A stretch of DNA of 64,000 nucleotides from Budvicia diplopodorum (GTDB lineage: Bacteria; Pseudomonadota; Gammaproteobacteria; Enterobacterales; Enterobacteriaceae): NCBI RefSeq assembly GCF_009800925.1, contig NZ_WOYF01000006.1, positions 105,937-169,936 of the forward strand, read 5' to 3'. The notes under the pieces were generated by a model. It was given only the letters and a program-made list of their open reading frames with translations, did not search any database and was not told the origin of the DNA. The first letter of the stretch is position 1; every line of letters starts with the position of its first letter. The translations under genes were made by a program, and so were the position numbers. Positions 40,309 to 51,739 of this stretch are shown piece by piece.

Positions 40309-41702
40309 CGCAGCTTATCTCCTAATAAAAACTCCATTACCGCATCTAACCGAATGTGCGGTAACGGGGAGTCAACGCTCATGGGCTTCGGCCTGAACTG
40401 GTCAAAATGAAAACCCTGCTGCTGCCAGAATGAAGGTTCAGGCAGTTTGGCCGGAACTTCACCCGGATAAACGGTAAGCGGCTGCCCGTCTTCTAACCGG
40501 TAGCCTTTCAGCGCCGGCATTTTACCATTGCCGCTGTCAATCATTCCGCTGTCTGTGGCCTGCACCGAAGCCATGCCAACGCAGTCCATACTAATGCCTT
40601 CAAACGCAGCGTTTTGCCATGCTTCCTGTACCAATTGCTGTAGCAGAGAAACCAAATTGGCGTGCTGGTCCGGGGTAATATGGTCAGCCTTACTGGCGGC
40701 AAACATCAGTTTATCAATGCAGGGGGAAAACAGACGGCGCAGTATGGTGCGCTGGCCGTAATGGAAGCTTTGCATCAGTTGAGTGAGCGCCAAGCGCATA
40801 TCGTTAAACGCCTGCGGCCCGTTGTTCAACGGCTGCAAACAGTCGACCAATACGATTTGTCGGTCAAACTTCATAAAGTGATCTTTGTAGAATCCTTTAA
40901 CGATGTGCTGACAGTAGTAGTCATAGCGGGCCCGCAGCATGCCGAAATTGGTTTTCTTATCGGCCTGAGCCAGCTTAGCCTGATTTTTGGCATCGATTTC
41001 CGGCCACGGGAAAAACTGCAGAACCGGCGCACCGGCCAAATCGCCGGGTAACACAAAGCGACCCGGCTGAATAAAGTGCAACCCTTGGTTTTTACAGCGT
41101 AAAAGATAGTTGCTGTACTCTTCGGCGATCGCTGCCAACAGATTTTCGTCTACCGGCCCCAGCGGATCGCAGGTTTTACACAGTGCCAGCCAAGGCTCCG
41201 CCCACTGGGCGCGTTCCCCTTGCCTGACGCTGTTCATTCGATGTGACCAGTCGAGATAGCTCTGTTCCAGCATCGGTAAATCCAGCAGCCACTCGCCCGG
41301 ATAATCAACGATCTCCAGATAAAGCGTCGAGTGGTGGGTAAAATGGCGTAGCAGTGAATCTTTGGAGCGAAAGCGCAGCGCTAGCTGAATTTCGCTAACG
41401 CCACGGGTGGGCGTCGGCCAGCTTGGCGGCGCGCCGTACAGCGAGGCCAGCCCTTCGTCATAGCTAAAACGCGGAATGCCGAAGTCTTTTTGAGGAATAC
41501 GTTTCACCCCCAGCAGGCGTTCTTCCCGCACCGCTGAGAATAACGGTAGCCGTGCGCCGTTATTAATATTGAGCAGTTGATTTACAAAGGCAGTAATAAA
41601 CGCGGTTTTACCACTGCGGCTTAAGCCGGTAACCGCCAGACGCAAATGGCGATCCATTGAGCGGTTAACCAGTGAGCCTATTTCATTTTGTAATCGTTTC
41701 AT
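40305..41702 (-). CDS. ycjX: YcjX family stress-induced GTPase-like protein (DUF463)
   Basis: 465 residues. The P-loop is [13 protein letters not shown] (25-37). Further conserved parts are [18 protein letters not shown] and [16 protein letters not shown]. coli YcjX has the same length and is a sigma54/PspF-dependent gene. Its start lies within the last 20 bases of pspD, so it belongs to the psp transcript. A GTP-binding role is supported by structures of a homologue; the cellular task is unclear. Confidence 0.92.
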   Translation of the reverse strand: MKRLQNEIGSLVNRSMDRHLRLAVTGLSRSGKTAFITAFVNQLLNINNGARLPLFSAVREERLLGVKRIPQKDFGIPRFSYDEGLASLYGAPPSWPTPTRGVSEIQLALRFRSKDSLLRHFTHHSTLYLEIVDYPGEWLLDLPMLEQSYLDWSHRMNSVRQGERAQWAEPWLALCKTCDPLGPVDENLLAAIAEEYSNYLLRCKNQGLHFIQPGRFVLPGDLAGAPVLQFFPWPEIDAKNQAKLAQADKKTNFGMLRARYDYYCQHIVKGFYKDHFMKFDRQIVLVDCLQPLNNGPQAFNDMRLALTQLMQSFHYGQRTILRRLFSPCIDKLMFAASKADHITPDQHANLVSLLQQLVQEAWQNAAFEGISMDCVGMASVQATDSGMIDSGNGKMPALKGYRLEDGQPLTVYPGEVPAKLPEPSFWQQQGFHFDQFRPKPMSVDSPLPHIRLDAVMEFLLGDKLR

Positions 41703-41907
41703 CCGCAGCCTTAGTTAAGCGATAGGCAATAGAACCAAATAGCTTTCTTAATAATGGTTCACCAAATAAGACCAGCAACAATCGTACCGGTCGCCATAAA
41801 GTGCTTTTCAATAATAATGATAACACTAAGACGGGCGCGTAAGATTTACCAAAAAATAATATTAACGCCACCAGCTTTGGTATATGAGCCGTTAGTTTGG
41901 TTGCCAT
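41683..41907 (-). CDS. pspD: Phage shock protein PspD
   Basis: 74 residues (E. coli 73), basic and hydrophobic, with one or two membrane-associated helices. WRPVRLLLVLFGEPLLRKL matches the E. coli PspD segment RRPLKMLLAVALEPLLSR. AGGAG is 10 bases before the ATG. It follows pspC after 165 bases that hold a strong hairpin, and it overlaps ycjX by 20 bases. PspD is a peripheral member of the Psp response. Confidence 0.85.
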   Translation of the reverse strand: MATKLTAHIPKLVALILFFGKSYAPVLVLSLLLKSTLWRPVRLLLVLFGEPLLRKLFGSIAYRLTKAADETITK

Positions 41908-42005
41908 GGTGGTATCACTCCTGAGGCCAAGGATGCGTGTGGTAAAATTGAAGTAAATTGAAGTAATTTGAGAGGTGCTATATATACACCGGGGTTTGGC
42001 ATCAG

Positions 42006-42038
42006 CGTGAAGTTCCTCCTTTAAGAAGGAACTTCACG
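42006..42038 (-). terminator. Hairpin inside the psp operon (pspC-pspD)
   Basis: CGTGAAGTTCCT (42006-42017) and AGGAACTTCACG (42027-42038) are perfect 12-base arms. No U tract follows on the minus strand, so it more likely attenuates or stabilises the upstream pspABC message than ends it. Confidence 0.55.
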
Positions 42039-42072
42039 TAAAGCATGACGCAAGAACGGTGGGAAATTGAAG

Positions 42073-42417
42073 CTATAGGTGGCGAAAGCGACTTTCAACC
42101 TGAAACGTTTCTGACGTCAGATAACGTTCTAATTCGCGCAGGCGCTGTTCGCTGGCGGCAAGATCTTGCTCAACCTGTTTAATCCGCACACGGGCCGGTA
42201 CGCGACTGTGTAACGACGCCTCTTCTCCCGGTGCGCTGTCTAGCACAAATACCATCACAAAATAAACAATCGTCGTAATGAAAAAGAAGCCAAAAAACAG
42301 TGCCAGTACGGCCATGGTTCTGACTAAAAGTACCGGAAGACCGAAGTAACGTGCTATTCCGGCACATACGCCACCGATCATGCCTTCGTCTGGAATACGG
42401 TACAGTTTGTTGTTCAT
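42073..42417 (-). CDS. pspC: Phage shock protein PspC
   Basis: 114 residues. The PspC domain spans 1-65: LYRIPDEGMIGGVCAGIARYFG, then a membrane helix (about 34-58). A leucine-zipper-like stretch follows (80-105, VEQDLAASEQRLRELERYL). PspC with PspB senses inner-membrane stress and draws PspA away from PspF. The ATG overlaps the pspB stop by one base, giving coupled translation. Confidence 0.94.
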   Translation of the reverse strand: MNNKLYRIPDEGMIGGVCAGIARYFGLPVLLVRTMAVLALFFGFFFITTIVYFVMVFVLDSAPGEEASLHSRVPARVRIKQVEQDLAASEQRLRELERYLTSETFQVESRFRHL

Positions 42418-42650
42418 TAGCCTTGTCTCCAGTTTGGATGCTCTTCGTCTAAAATAGCTTCCAGCGACTGAATGCGCGCTTTCATTCGCTGCGCTTCATC
42501 CGTTAGTGTCGCTAACCGTTGGCTATCTTGCTGGTTTAGCTGGCCCCCGTCCTGCTGTTTATTGCGGTAATGCATCCACAGCCAGATAGGGACAATAAAC
42601 AAGATAAATAACGTTAGCGGTATGGCAAGTAAACCCATTAGCCAACTCAT
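42417..42650 (-). CDS. pspB: Phage shock protein PspB
   Basis: 77 residues from the ATG at 42650, with AGGA 8 bases upstream; a longer frame from 42713 is rejected. One membrane helix (4-25) is followed by a charged coiled coil ending IQSLEAILDEEHPNWRQG, matching E. coli PspB (74). It partners PspC as positive regulator of the psp response. Confidence 0.94.
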   Translation of the reverse strand: MSWLMGLLAIPLTLFILFIVPIWLWMHYRNKQQDGGQLNQQDSQRLATLTDEAQRMKARIQSLEAILDEEHPNWRQG

Positions 42651-42768
42651 TGGTCTTCCTTCTTCTAAAATCCGGTAACCGCCGCTTATTGACCGTGGGA
42701 AAATAAGCGGCATCGTCTGAACGAGTGTGAACTATACCTTAATCATTCATGGTGCAACGACGGGTATA

Positions 42769-43434
42769 TCAGATCTCTTTATTCATTTTAGCTTTAAGAG
42801 CAGCCAGTTCGCTGTCAATTTGCTCGTTAACCTTCAACTCGGTAAATTGCTGGCTCAGACTCTTTTCTTTGCCCAAACCAATGCTTTGGCCTTCTGCTTC
42901 CATGTGGTCGATTCGGCGCTCAAACTGCTCAAAACGGGCCATCGCTACGTCGAGCTTACCGCTGTCTAACTGACGACGAACCTCACGAGTGGTACTGGCC
43001 GCTTCGTGACGTAAAGTCAGCGCCTGTTGGCGAGCGCGGGTTTCGCTGAGCTTAGCTTCCAGCTCGGCAACTTCGCTGCGCATGCGGTCTAGCGTTTCAT
43101 TAATGGTAACCAGTTCATTTTGCAAAGTAACTACTAAATCGGCCACTTTTTGCTTTTCTATTAACGCAGCACGAGCCAGATCTTCTTTATCTTTACGTAA
43201 AGCCAGTTCGGCTTTTTCCTGCCAGTCAACCTTCTGCGTTTCACCCTGCTCAATGCGGCGGGTTAACTGTTTCTTTTCAGCCAGCGCTCTGGCGGAAGTG
43301 GAGCGAATTTCGACCAACGTGTCTTCCATTTCCTGAATCATCAGGCGAACCATCTTTTGTGGATCTTCAGCTTTCTCTAATAGCGTGCTGATGTTGGCAT
43401 TCACGATATCGGCAAAGCGAGAAAAAATACCCAT
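42769..43434 (-). CDS. pspA: Phage shock protein PspA
   Basis: 221 residues (E. coli 222), almost wholly a coiled coil of the PspA/Vipp1/ESCRT-III family. It begins [37 protein letters not shown], where the first helix binds membranes. PspA represses PspF in unstressed cells and forms oligomeric scaffolds on damaged inner membrane. First gene of pspABCD-ycjXF, under the sigma54 promoter at 43511-43528. Confidence 0.96.
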   Translation of the reverse strand: MGIFSRFADIVNANISTLLEKAEDPQKMVRLMIQEMEDTLVEIRSTSARALAEKKQLTRRIEQGETQKVDWQEKAELALRKDKEDLARAALIEKQKVADLVVTLQNELVTINETLDRMRSEVAELEAKLSETRARQQALTLRHEAASTTREVRRQLDSGKLDVAMARFEQFERRIDHMEAEGQSIGLGKEKSLSQQFTELKVNEQIDSELAALKAKMNKEI

Positions 43435-43510
43435 GGTTAAATCCTCTTTAGTTAGTTAATCATTCATCAATTAGCCGGTGGCGATACCACCGTGGTAGAT
43501 ACCGTAGATA

Positions 43511-43528
43511 TATCAAGAAGCGTGCCAA
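43511..43528 (-). promoter_or_regulatory. Sigma54 promoter of the psp operon
   Basis: On the minus strand TTGGCACGCTTCTTGAT gives the -24 element TGGCAC (43527-43522) and -12 element TTGAT (43516-43512). E. coli pspA has TTGGCACGCAAATTGT. It lies about 80 bases before pspA, leaving room to pspF for PspF and IHF sites. Confidence 0.85.
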
Positions 43529-43635
43529 CCTTTCATTTTTTGTAACCTAATGATTTTAAATAGCGTTTATTTTTCTTGCCTTTTACCCATAAAAAATGAT
43601 GTGATGAAAAAAACCAATTAGTGGCGAAATTCACC

Positions 43636-44652
43636 ATGCTAAATAACGTTGATAACCTTCTTGGCGAAGCCAACAGCTTTCTTGAAGTGCTCGAGCAGGC
43701 ATCGCAGGTTGCTCCTTTGAATAAGCCGGTGCTGGTGATTGGCGAGCGAGGAACCGGTAAAGAGCTGATTGCTCACCGCCTTCATTACCTATCCAAACGC
43801 TGGCAAGGGCCTTTTATTTCTCTGAACTGCGCTGCGCTGAGCGATACCCTACTGGATTCTGAGCTGTTCGGTCATGAAGCCGGCGCGTTTACCGGCGCAC
43901 AAAAGCGACATCTTGGCCGGTTTGAACGGGCCGACGGCGGAACGCTGTTTCTCGATGAGCTAGCCAATGCCCCGATGCTGGTACAGGAAAAGCTACTGCG
44001 GGTGATTGAATATGGTCAACTGGAACGCGTTGGCGGCACCCAGCCCCTGCAGGTCGACGTTCGTTTAGTCTGTGCGACTAACGAAGATTTACCGGCAATG
44101 GCAAAAGCGGGGAAATTCAGGGCAGACCTGCTAGACCGGCTGGCCTTTGACGTAATCAATTTACCGCCGCTGCGCCAGCGCAGGCCAGACATCATGCTAT
44201 TAGCCAATCACTTTGCCATTCAGATGTGCAGCGAGCTGGAAATTCAGGTATTTGAAGGCTTCACCCCTGACGCGGTAGAAACGTTAATGGGCTATTCATG
44301 GCCGGGTAACGTGCGTGAGCTAAAGAATGTGGTAGAACGCTCGATTTATCGTCATGGGCATCATGGTGGACCATTAGATAACATTATTATCGATCCCTTC
44401 GCCCATACGGGCTTAGCCAAGTTGATATCAACGGACGGTTCAGCTGATAGCCAACCCCATGATGCCGTGCCGGAGCTACCCGTCAATTTAAAACAGTGGT
44501 TATCCGATCGGGAACAGGCCGTTATCGGCAAAGCGCTGAGGCAATCTCAATATAATCAGCGTCAGGCGGCCAAGCTGTTAGGCTTAAGCTACCACCAGCT
44601 GCGGGGAATATTACGCAGGTCAGAGCCGCTGAATCGTCAGGATAGTGACTGA
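43636..44652 (+). CDS. pspF: Sigma54-dependent psp activator PspF
   Basis: 338 residues from the ATG at 43636, whose spacing to [16 protein letters not shown] is the same as in E. coli; a GTG at 43621 is the alternative. AAA+ enhancer-binding protein without a receiver domain: Walker A GERGTGKE, sigma54-contact loop GAFTGA, Walker B GGTLFLDE, and a Fis-type HTH at the C-terminus ([15 protein letters not shown]). PspA binds and inhibits it. It is divergent from pspA and shares the control region. Confidence 0.95.
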   Translation: MLNNVDNLLGEANSFLEVLEQASQVAPLNKPVLVIGERGTGKELIAHRLHYLSKRWQGPFISLNCAALSDTLLDSELFGHEAGAFTGAQKRHLGRFERADGGTLFLDELANAPMLVQEKLLRVIEYGQLERVGGTQPLQVDVRLVCATNEDLPAMAKAGKFRADLLDRLAFDVINLPPLRQRRPDIMLLANHFAIQMCSELEIQVFEGFTPDAVETLMGYSWPGNVRELKNVVERSIYRHGHHGGPLDNIIIDPFAHTGLAKLISTDGSADSQPHDAVPELPVNLKQWLSDREQAVIGKALRQSQYNQRQAAKLLGLSYHQLRGILRRSEPLNRQDSD

Positions 44653-44719
44653 ATGTTGCTCGATCGGACTAAAAATCCTACAACTTATTCAGTAATCCTT
44701 GCTTAAGCAACGCTAAGGA

Positions 44720-44748
44720 TTGGGATGATGGCTATACTCCTGTATAAT
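44720..44748 (+). promoter_or_regulatory. sapA promoter
   Basis: TTGGGA (44720-44725), 17 bases, TATAAT (44743-44748). It lies 39 bases before the sapA ATG. AATCCTT/AAGGATT (44694-44721) just upstream may terminate pspF. Confidence 0.65.
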
Positions 44749-44786
44749 CATCGCCCTGTTCTATCCGATAGCTAAGAACCCTTTAT

Positions 44787-46490
44787 ATGATGCGTGGCTT
44801 AAAACTATGTGTGCTGCTGTGTGCCGGATTTATCGCTCCGGCATGGGCCTCAGCGGCCCCGGAAAATGCGGCAGCGCCAACAACGTCTCCGTCAGGGGTA
44901 TCATCGCCTATCGGGCCGGTAAAAACGCCGTTACCGGACATCCGCCAGAGTGGCTTTGTCTATTGCGTTAACGGCGTCGTTGACAGCTTTAACCCACAAA
45001 TCGCCAACGGCGGGATTTTAGTCGATACCATTGCCGCTCAGCTTTACGATCGCCTGCTGGACGTCGATCCGTATACCTACCGTTTAGTCCCCGAGTTGGC
45101 CGAACGTTGGGAAACCCTGAACAACGGTGCAACCTATCGCTTTTATTTACGCAAAAATGTGCCTTTCCAGACCACCGAATGGTTTACGCCAACCCGAACC
45201 CTGAACGCCGATGATGTGGTGTTTAGCTTTAGCCGGATTTTCAATCAGGAAGCGCCCTACCATTCGGTTAACGGCGGCCATTACCCTTATTTCGACAGTA
45301 TGCAGTTTTCCGACACCGTACAAAGCATCAAGAAGCTGGATAGCTATACGGTAGAAATTCAGCTGACGAAGCCCGATGCCTCTTTTCTATGGCATTTAGC
45401 CACCCACTATGCGCCGGTGCTGTCCGCTGAATATGCGAATAATCTGACCAGAGTCGGCACGCAGGAACTGATTGATCGCCAGCCGGTTGGCTCCGGCCCT
45501 TTTCTGCTCAATGAGTATCGCCCCGGGCAGTTTGTCCGTCTCCAGCGCAATCCGCTTTACTGGCGCGGTTTACCAAAAATGCAGCAGGTGGTGATCGATT
45601 TAGGCGCGGGTGGTACCGGTCGGCTGTCGAAGCTATTAACCGGCGAGTGTGACGTTCTGGCCTATCCGGCCGCCAGCCAGCTCTCAATATTGCGTGACGA
45701 TCCACGGCTTCGGATCTCACTGCGTACCGGCATGAACATCGCCTATCTGGCGTTTAATACCGAAAAGCCGCCGCTAAACGATCTTCGTGTACGTCAGGCG
45801 ATTGCGTTGTCTATCAACAACCCTCGCCTGATGCAATCAATCTATTACGGTACCGCAGAAACTGCCTCATCGATATTGCCGAGAACCTCATGGGCCTATG
45901 ATAATGACTCACAGATTACCGAATATAATATAGAAAAGGCCCGGCAGTTATTGCAAGAAGTGGGAATTAAAGATTTGCGGTTACACCTTTGGGTTCCGAC
46001 CGCTTCTCAGGCCTATAACCCAAGCCCGCTCAAAATGGCCGAGCTGATTCAGGCCGATCTGGCCAGAATTAATGTCAAAGTTACCATTGTTCCGATTGAA
46101 GGCCGTTTTCAAGAGGCCCGGCTTGGCGATGATGACCATGACCTAACCCTTAGCGGCTGGACCACGGACAGTAACGATCCCGATAGCTTTTTTCGCCCGC
46201 TGCTAAGCTGTGCGGCGATCGGCTCTCAGAGTAACTACGCCCGCTGGTGTAACCCTGAATTCGATCGGTTGCTGTCTCAAGGCGTTATGTCTCAGGATTT
46301 GTCAGTGCGAATCGAAACCTATCGGCAGGCCCAAAAAATTCTGGCGCATGAATTACCGGTACTCCCGCTGGCGTCATCGCTTCGGATTCAGGCTTATCGT
46401 TATGACATCAAGGGGTTGGTGCTGGGGCCATTGGGTAACGCGTCGTTTGCCGGCGTTTACCGGGAAAAAGCAGAGGCGGAGCAGAAATGA
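44787..46490 (+). CDS. sapA: Periplasmic peptide-binding protein SapA
   Basis: 567 residues. Signal peptide 1-22 (ending AWASA), a Pro/Ser/Thr-rich linker to about 50, then an SBP_bac_5 solute-binding fold ([38 protein letters not shown]). Homologue of DppA/OppA. In Salmonella and Haemophilus SapA gives resistance to antimicrobial peptides and binds heme; in E. coli SapBCDF has been reported to export putrescine. The stop overlaps the sapB start by 4 bases, heading a five-gene operon. Confidence 0.94.
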   Translation: MMRGLKLCVLLCAGFIAPAWASAAPENAAAPTTSPSGVSSPIGPVKTPLPDIRQSGFVYCVNGVVDSFNPQIANGGILVDTIAAQLYDRLLDVDPYTYRLVPELAERWETLNNGATYRFYLRKNVPFQTTEWFTPTRTLNADDVVFSFSRIFNQEAPYHSVNGGHYPYFDSMQFSDTVQSIKKLDSYTVEIQLTKPDASFLWHLATHYAPVLSAEYANNLTRVGTQELIDRQPVGSGPFLLNEYRPGQFVRLQRNPLYWRGLPKMQQVVIDLGAGGTGRLSKLLTGECDVLAYPAASQLSILRDDPRLRISLRTGMNIAYLAFNTEKPPLNDLRVRQAIALSINNPRLMQSIYYGTAETASSILPRTSWAYDNDSQITEYNIEKARQLLQEVGIKDLRLHLWVPTASQAYNPSPLKMAELIQADLARINVKVTIVPIEGRFQEARLGDDDHDLTLSGWTTDSNDPDSFFRPLLSCAAIGSQSNYARWCNPEFDRLLSQGVMSQDLSVRIETYRQAQKILAHELPVLPLASSLRIQAYRYDIKGLVLGPLGNASFAGVYREKAEAEQK

Positions 46491-47452
46491 TTATCCATAT
46501 TCTTCGTCGTTGTCTATTAGCGTTAGTGACGCTCGGCATATTGACTTTAGTCAGCTTTAGCGTCTCTTATTACACGCCGAATGCGCCATTAAGCGGCGCC
46601 CATCTGTTGGACGCTTACTCGTTTTATCTCAACAGCCTGCTTGACGGCGACTTCGGGACGTCGGTCATCAATGGCCAATCGATTGGATATCAGCTCAAAG
46701 TGGTATTTCCGTCCACCATCGAACTGTGCATGCTCGCGTTTATTCTGGCGTTAGGCTTAGGCATTCCACTAGGCCTGATTGCCGGTGTGTGTAAACATAA
46801 GTGGCCGGATAATATTATTACCTCCGTCGCGCTATTTGGCTTTTCTATTCCGATCTTTTGGTTAGCCCTGCTGTTGACGCTATTCTTTTCGCTCAACCTT
46901 GGCTGGCTTCCGGTTTCTGGCCGCTATGACCTGTTATATCAGATTAATCCGGTGACCGGATTTTCCCTGATTGATGCCTGGCTGTCTGAATCTCCCTATC
47001 GGGATGAGATTATCATCAGCGTATTACTCCACCTGATATTACCGGTGATTACGCTGGCGGTAGCGCCCTGCACTGAAGTAATTCGTTTAATGCGCCAGAG
47101 CGTGATTCAAATTAACGGGCAGAACTACATTAAAGCGGCAGCAACCCGTGGGCTGTCGCGCATTACCATTATTCGCCGTCACGTGCTGCATAATGCGTTA
47201 CCGATTATGCTGCCTAAGCTAAGCTTACAGTTCTCAACCATGCTGGCACTCGCCATGATTACCGAGTCGGTGTTTAACCTGCCGGGGCTGGGGCGCTGGT
47301 TAATTATTGCCATTCGCCAGCAGGACTTTGCCGTTATTTCCGCCGGTATCATGATTATGGGAACGCTGGCGATTACCGTCAGTTTGCTGGCCGATATTTT
47401 CAGCGCCATGACCAATCCACTCAAAAAGAAGGAATGGTATGCTTTCCGATAA
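46487..47452 (+). CDS. sapB: ABC transporter permease SapB
   Basis: 321 residues, DppB-type permease with six membrane helices. The EAA loop ([28 protein letters not shown]) contacts the ATPases. It overlaps sapA by 4 bases and sapC by 14, so translation is coupled through the operon. Confidence 0.95.
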   Translation: MIIHILRRCLLALVTLGILTLVSFSVSYYTPNAPLSGAHLLDAYSFYLNSLLDGDFGTSVINGQSIGYQLKVVFPSTIELCMLAFILALGLGIPLGLIAGVCKHKWPDNIITSVALFGFSIPIFWLALLLTLFFSLNLGWLPVSGRYDLLYQINPVTGFSLIDAWLSESPYRDEIIISVLLHLILPVITLAVAPCTEVIRLMRQSVIQINGQNYIKAAATRGLSRITIIRRHVLHNALPIMLPKLSLQFSTMLALAMITESVFNLPGLGRWLIIAIRQQDFAVISAGIMIMGTLAITVSLLADIFSAMTNPLKKKEWYAFR

Positions 47453-48329
47453 CGTATACCGCGAGAAAAAAACGCTAAGTCCGCTGAGCTTTATTTGGCA
47501 GCGGCTCCACAAGGATATCTTAGCAACGGTCGGGCTTTATGGCTTTTTGGCGCTGATCGCGCTAACCATCGTTGGCGGTACGATCGCTCCCTACCTGCTT
47601 GACCAACAGTTTATGGGCTATCAGCTATTACCCCCATCATGGTCGCGCCACGGCGATGTTTCATTCTTTCTGGGAACCGACGATCTGGGGCGGGATATAT
47701 TAAGCCGCCTGCTTAACGGTGCCGCACCGACCTTTGGCTCCGCGCTATTAGTCACGCTGGCCGCCGCGCTGTGCGGAACCATACTGGGCGTTATCGCTGG
47801 CGTAACCCGCGGCCTGCTTTCAGCCACTCTTAACCATATTCTGGACACCCTGCTGTCGATTCCATCGCTGTTAATTGCGATTGTGGTGGTGGCATTTATG
47901 GGGCCACGGCTGGAACACGCAATGTTTGCCGTTTGGCTTGCCCTGCTGCCCCGGATGGTACATACCATCTACCTTACGGTTCATGAGGAACTGGAAAAAG
48001 AGTATGTGATTGCCGCCCGGTTGGATGGCGCGACCACCGGCTATATTTTGTGGGGCGGATTACTTCCCAATATTGCGCCAGTACTGGTAGGCGAATTCAC
48101 CCGCTCGCTGTCCATGGCGATTATGGATATTGCCGCGCTGGGTTTCCTCAATTTGGGCGCGCAGCTGCCATCGCCTGAATGGGGCGCGATGATGGGTGAC
48201 TCTCTGGAGCTGGTTTACGTTGCGCCATGGAGCGTGATGTTGCCCGGTGGTGCCATTTTGATTAGCGTGCTGCTGGTTAACCTGCTCGGTGACGGTCTGT
48301 ACCGTGCAATTTCTACGGGTGATGAATAA
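47439..48329 (+). CDS. sapC: ABC transporter permease SapC
   Basis: 296 residues, DppC-type permease with an N-terminal helix and five in the transport domain. [17 protein letters not shown] is the family motif after helix 1, and the EAA loop reads [20 protein letters not shown]. It pairs with SapB. Its stop overlaps the sapD start by one base. Confidence 0.95.
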   Translation: MLSDNVYREKKTLSPLSFIWQRLHKDILATVGLYGFLALIALTIVGGTIAPYLLDQQFMGYQLLPPSWSRHGDVSFFLGTDDLGRDILSRLLNGAAPTFGSALLVTLAAALCGTILGVIAGVTRGLLSATLNHILDTLLSIPSLLIAIVVVAFMGPRLEHAMFAVWLALLPRMVHTIYLTVHEELEKEYVIAARLDGATTGYILWGGLLPNIAPVLVGEFTRSLSMAIMDIAALGFLNLGAQLPSPEWGAMMGDSLELVYVAPWSVMLPGGAILISVLLVNLLGDGLYRAISTGDE

Positions 48330-49324
48330 TGCCACTACTAGACATTCGTAACCTCACCATCGAATTTATGACCGCAGAAGGCCCGGTAAAGGCGGTCGAT
48401 CGCGTAAGCCTAACTCTCATCGAAGGGGAAATTCGCGGGCTGGTCGGCGAATCCGGTTCAGGTAAAAGCCTGATAGCCAAAGCGATATGCGGCATCAGCA
48501 AAGATAACTGGCGCATTACGGCAGACCGCTTCCGCTTCAATGATATCGACGTACTTAAACTGACTCCCCGCCAACGGCGCAAGCTGGTTGACCACAATAT
48601 TTCCATGATATTTCAGGAACCGCAGTCCTGTCTGGATCCGTCAGAGAAAATTGGCCAACAGATTATTCAGGCCGTTCCCGCGTGGACCTATAAAGGCCGG
48701 TGGTGGCAGCGATTTAACTGGCGTAAGCATCGGGCCATTGAGCTACTGCACCGCGTAGGAATAAAAGACCATAAAGATATTATGGGCAGCTATCCTTACG
48801 AAATCACCGAGGGCGAGTGCCAGAAAGTGATGATCGCTATCGCGCTGGCTAATCAACCCAAGCTATTGATCGCAGATGAACCAACCAATGCGATGGAACC
48901 GACGACTCAGGCTCAAATATTTCGCCTGTTAGCCCGGATGAACCAAAACAACAACACCACGATTTTGCTGATTAGCCACGACCTTCAGGTGATGAGCAAA
49001 TGGGCCAACCGGATTAACGTGATGTACTGCGGGCAAACGGTAGAGAGCGCTGAATGTGATGACTTGCTGAATGCGCCTAATCATCCGTATACGCAGGCGC
49101 TGATCCGAGCCATGCCGGATTTTGGCCTGACCTTACCCCATAAAAGCAGGCTTAATACGCTGTCGGGCGTGATCCCGTCGCTGGAACATTTGCCAATTGG
49201 CTGTCGGTTAGGGCCTCGCTGCCCGTATGCGCAAAAGAAATGTATTGAAACTCCACGCCTGCGCGATATTAAAGGCCACAAGTTTGCCTGCCACTTTCCT
49301 CTGAATATGGAGGATCCGTCATAA
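48329..49324 (+). CDS. sapD: ABC transporter ATPase SapD
   Basis: 331 residues. Walker A GESGSGKS, Walker [10 protein letters not shown], and a signature segment reading [16 protein letters not shown], in which the usual LSGGQ is replaced by TEGEC, as in other SapD proteins. The C-terminal oligopeptide domain has the cysteine motif C-x6-C ([15 protein letters not shown]). SapD also supports TrkH/TrkG potassium uptake in E. coli. Stop and sapF start overlap by one base. Confidence 0.95.
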   Translation: MPLLDIRNLTIEFMTAEGPVKAVDRVSLTLIEGEIRGLVGESGSGKSLIAKAICGISKDNWRITADRFRFNDIDVLKLTPRQRRKLVDHNISMIFQEPQSCLDPSEKIGQQIIQAVPAWTYKGRWWQRFNWRKHRAIELLHRVGIKDHKDIMGSYPYEITEGECQKVMIAIALANQPKLLIADEPTNAMEPTTQAQIFRLLARMNQNNNTTILLISHDLQVMSKWANRINVMYCGQTVESAECDDLLNAPNHPYTQALIRAMPDFGLTLPHKSRLNTLSGVIPSLEHLPIGCRLGPRCPYAQKKCIETPRLRDIKGHKFACHFPLNMEDPS

Positions 49325-50139
49325 TGGGTACCACGTTGCTCGAAGTGCGCAATTTATCCAAGACCTTCCGCTACCGGACCGGCCTGTTCCGCCCTCATGA
49401 ACTGGAAGCGGTAAAACCGCTCAGCTTTATTCTGCGTGAACGCCAGACCTTGGCAATTATTGGCGAGAACGGTTCAGGAAAATCAACGCTGGCAAAAATG
49501 ATTTCCGGCATGATAAAGCCAACCTCCGGTGATATCACCATTGATGACCATAAGCTAGAGTTTGGCGATTATGGCTATCGCAGCCAACATATTCGAATGA
49601 TCTTTCAGGATCCGAACACCTCGTTTAACCCTCGCCAGCGTATTGGTCAGCTGTTAGATATACCCTTAAAACTGAATACCGATTTAGAAGCCTCCGCGCG
49701 GGAAAAACGGATTAACCTCACCCTGCGTCAGGTCGGCTTATTACCCGATCATGCCTATTACTACCCACAAATGCTGGCATCCGGGCAGAAACAACGCGTT
49801 GCGCTGGCGCGGGCATTGATACTTCAGCCAAAAATTATTGTTGCCGATGAAGCATTAGCTTCGCTGGATATGTCCATGCGCTCACAGTTAGTGAACTTAA
49901 TGATGGAATTACAAGAAAAGCACGGTATATCCTATATCTACGTTAGTCAGCATTTGGGCATGATCAAGCACATCAGCGACCAGTTACTGGTTATGCACGC
50001 TGGCGAAGTGGTTGAACGCGGTAATACTGCGGAAGTCATCGCTTCTCCGCTGCACGATATTACCCGCCGGATGATCGCCAGCCACTTTACCGAGGCGCTC
50101 ACCGCTGACCACTGGCGCAAAGATATTACCGATATTTAA
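49324..50139 (+). CDS. sapF: ABC transporter ATPase SapF
   Basis: 271 residues. Walker A GENGSGKST, signature region LASGQKQRVALARAL (a variant of LSGGQ), Walker B KIIVADEAL, and the switch histidine in YVSQHLG. It completes the SapABCDF complex as partner ATPase to SapD. Last gene of the operon; fabI follows after 193 bases with its own promoter region. Confidence 0.95.
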   Translation: MGTTLLEVRNLSKTFRYRTGLFRPHELEAVKPLSFILRERQTLAIIGENGSGKSTLAKMISGMIKPTSGDITIDDHKLEFGDYGYRSQHIRMIFQDPNTSFNPRQRIGQLLDIPLKLNTDLEASAREKRINLTLRQVGLLPDHAYYYPQMLASGQKQRVALARALILQPKIIVADEALASLDMSMRSQLVNLMMELQEKHGISYIYVSQHLGMIKHISDQLLVMHAGEVVERGNTAEVIASPLHDITRRMIASHFTEALTADHWRKDITDI

Positions 50140-50332
50140 TGGCGCAATAATTGGCCAATAAAACGTAGGCTAATGGGCCGTTTGATTAGCTTATTGATTA
50201 TCACAGATCGGAGCAGCACGACAAGGTTCACCATATTTTGTTGATGCATGATAGAATCGCTCCGTTTTTTTAACGACAACCATTTCGGAGCTCCTCCGGT
50301 GGTCGCTCTATTTACTACAAGGATTAATAGCT

Positions 50333-51124
50333 ATGGGTTTTCTAACCGGTAAGCGCATTCTGGTTACTGGCGTAGCCAGCAATCGTTCTATTGCCTTCGG
50401 CATCGCTCAGGCGATGAAACGCGAAGGAGCCGAACTGGCTTTAACGTATCAGAATGAAAGACTGAAATCTCGCGTAGAAGGTTTCGCTGAAGAATTAGGC
50501 TCAACAATCGTATTACCTTGCGACGTTGCTGAAGACTCAAGCATGACTGACCTGTTTACAGAGCTGGCAAAAGTATGGCCTAAGTTCGACGGCTTTGTTC
50601 ACTCAATTGGTTTTGCCCCAGGCGACCAGTTAGACGGTGACTATGTCAACGCCGTAACCCGCGAAGGTTTTAATATCGCTCATGACATCAGCTCTTACAG
50701 CTTTGTTGCTTTAGCCAAAGCCTGTCGCAGCATGTTAAATCCTAACTCAGCGCTATTAACGCTGTCTTATTTAGGCGCAGAGCGCGCTATTCCTAACTAC
50801 AACGTAATGGGATTAGCCAAAGCGTCTTTAGAAGCCAACGTTCGCTATATGGCTAACGCCATGGGGCCAGAAGGCGTTCGCGTTAACGCAATCTCTGCCG
50901 GTCCTATCCGCACGTTAGCCGCATCAGGAATTAAAGACTTTAAAAAGATGTTGTCTCACTGTGAAGCCGTTACGCCAATTCGCCGTACGGTAACTATTGA
51001 AGACGTGGGTAACTCAGCGGCCTTCCTGTGTTCCGACCTTTCTTCGGGCGTGACCGGTGAAGTGTTACACGTTGACGGTGGCTTTAGCATTGCTGCAATG
51101 AACGAGTTAGAACTGAAAGACTAA
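50333..51124 (+). CDS. fabI: NADH-dependent enoyl-ACP reductase FabI
   Basis: 263 residues. Short-chain dehydrogenase fold with the enoyl reductase pattern Tyr146, Tyr156 and Lys163 ([19 protein letters not shown]), and VHSIGFAP. It does the last step of each fatty-acid elongation round and is the target of triclosan. Gly93, whose change gives triclosan resistance in E. coli, is kept (SIGFAP), so normal sensitivity is expected. AAGGA lies before the ATG. The sapF-fabI order is as in E. coli. Confidence 0.97.
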   Translation: MGFLTGKRILVTGVASNRSIAFGIAQAMKREGAELALTYQNERLKSRVEGFAEELGSTIVLPCDVAEDSSMTDLFTELAKVWPKFDGFVHSIGFAPGDQLDGDYVNAVTREGFNIAHDISSYSFVALAKACRSMLNPNSALLTLSYLGAERAIPNYNVMGLAKASLEANVRYMANAMGPEGVRVNAISAGPIRTLAASGIKDFKKMLSHCEAVTPIRRTVTIEDVGNSAAFLCSDLSSGVTGEVLHVDGGFSIAAMNELELKD

Positions 51125-51147
51125 GCCTGAATACCGGCTAGAATGAC

Positions 51148-51186
51148 ATTAGGCCTGCGAAGCTACTTCGCAGGCCTAATTTTTTG
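51148..51186. terminator. Bidirectional terminator, fabI/ppnP
   Basis: ATTAGGCCTGCGAAG (51148-51162), CTA, CTTCGCAGGCCTAAT (51166-51180), then TTTTTT: a perfect 15-base stem. Confidence 0.95.
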
Positions 51187-51211
51187 GGCTAGATAAACGC
51201 TAAGCTATACA

Positions 51212-51496
51212 CTACAAATAGCGGCACAAATAGGCCGAACACTCACAAACCTGCACGCTGAACTCGCTTTTCCCCGGAACCTGAAACGTTTCTCCCACGC
51301 CAAATACGGTCCACTCCGTTGCCCCCGGTAACAGTACTTTCAGGGCACCGCTAATGACCTTCATCTCTTCAGGCTGTGCGGTACTAAAGTTGTATTCTCC
51401 CGCCGCCATAACGCCGATGCTTGAACGGCCAATACTTCCATTTTCAAAGCCAATTGATTTTACTTTTCCTGCAAAATATTCATTTACATTGAGCAT
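51212..51496 (-). CDS. ppnP: Pyrimidine/purine nucleoside phosphorylase PpnP
   Basis: 94 residues, the same length as E. coli PpnP (YaiE). A single cupin-type beta barrel: [33 protein letters not shown], and the end YLCRYL are all family features. It cleaves many nucleosides with phosphate. In E. coli the gene lies elsewhere, near aroM, so this placement between fabI and rnb is different. Confidence 0.94.
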   Translation of the reverse strand: MLNVNEYFAGKVKSIGFENGSIGRSSIGVMAAGEYNFSTAQPEEMKVISGALKVLLPGATEWTVFGVGETFQVPGKSEFSVQVCECSAYLCRYL

Positions 51497-51739
51497 TGTT
51501 CGGCACCTGATGTGAGTGATGAAATAGAATCATTATATTAGGAATATAGGCCGATCGATGTCACGCATAAAACGCAACTATGTGAGCCAGAGCTTAATAT
51601 TCCCGTGCTATTGTATTTTTGTTAACCATTTTGTCGATATTTATCACCCCAAAATGCACGCTGCACTTGCCCCAGAGTGTGGTTTTGTGTAAAACAGTCC
51701 CTCATAAATCTACTCATTAATTCATGACGTCCGGAATCT

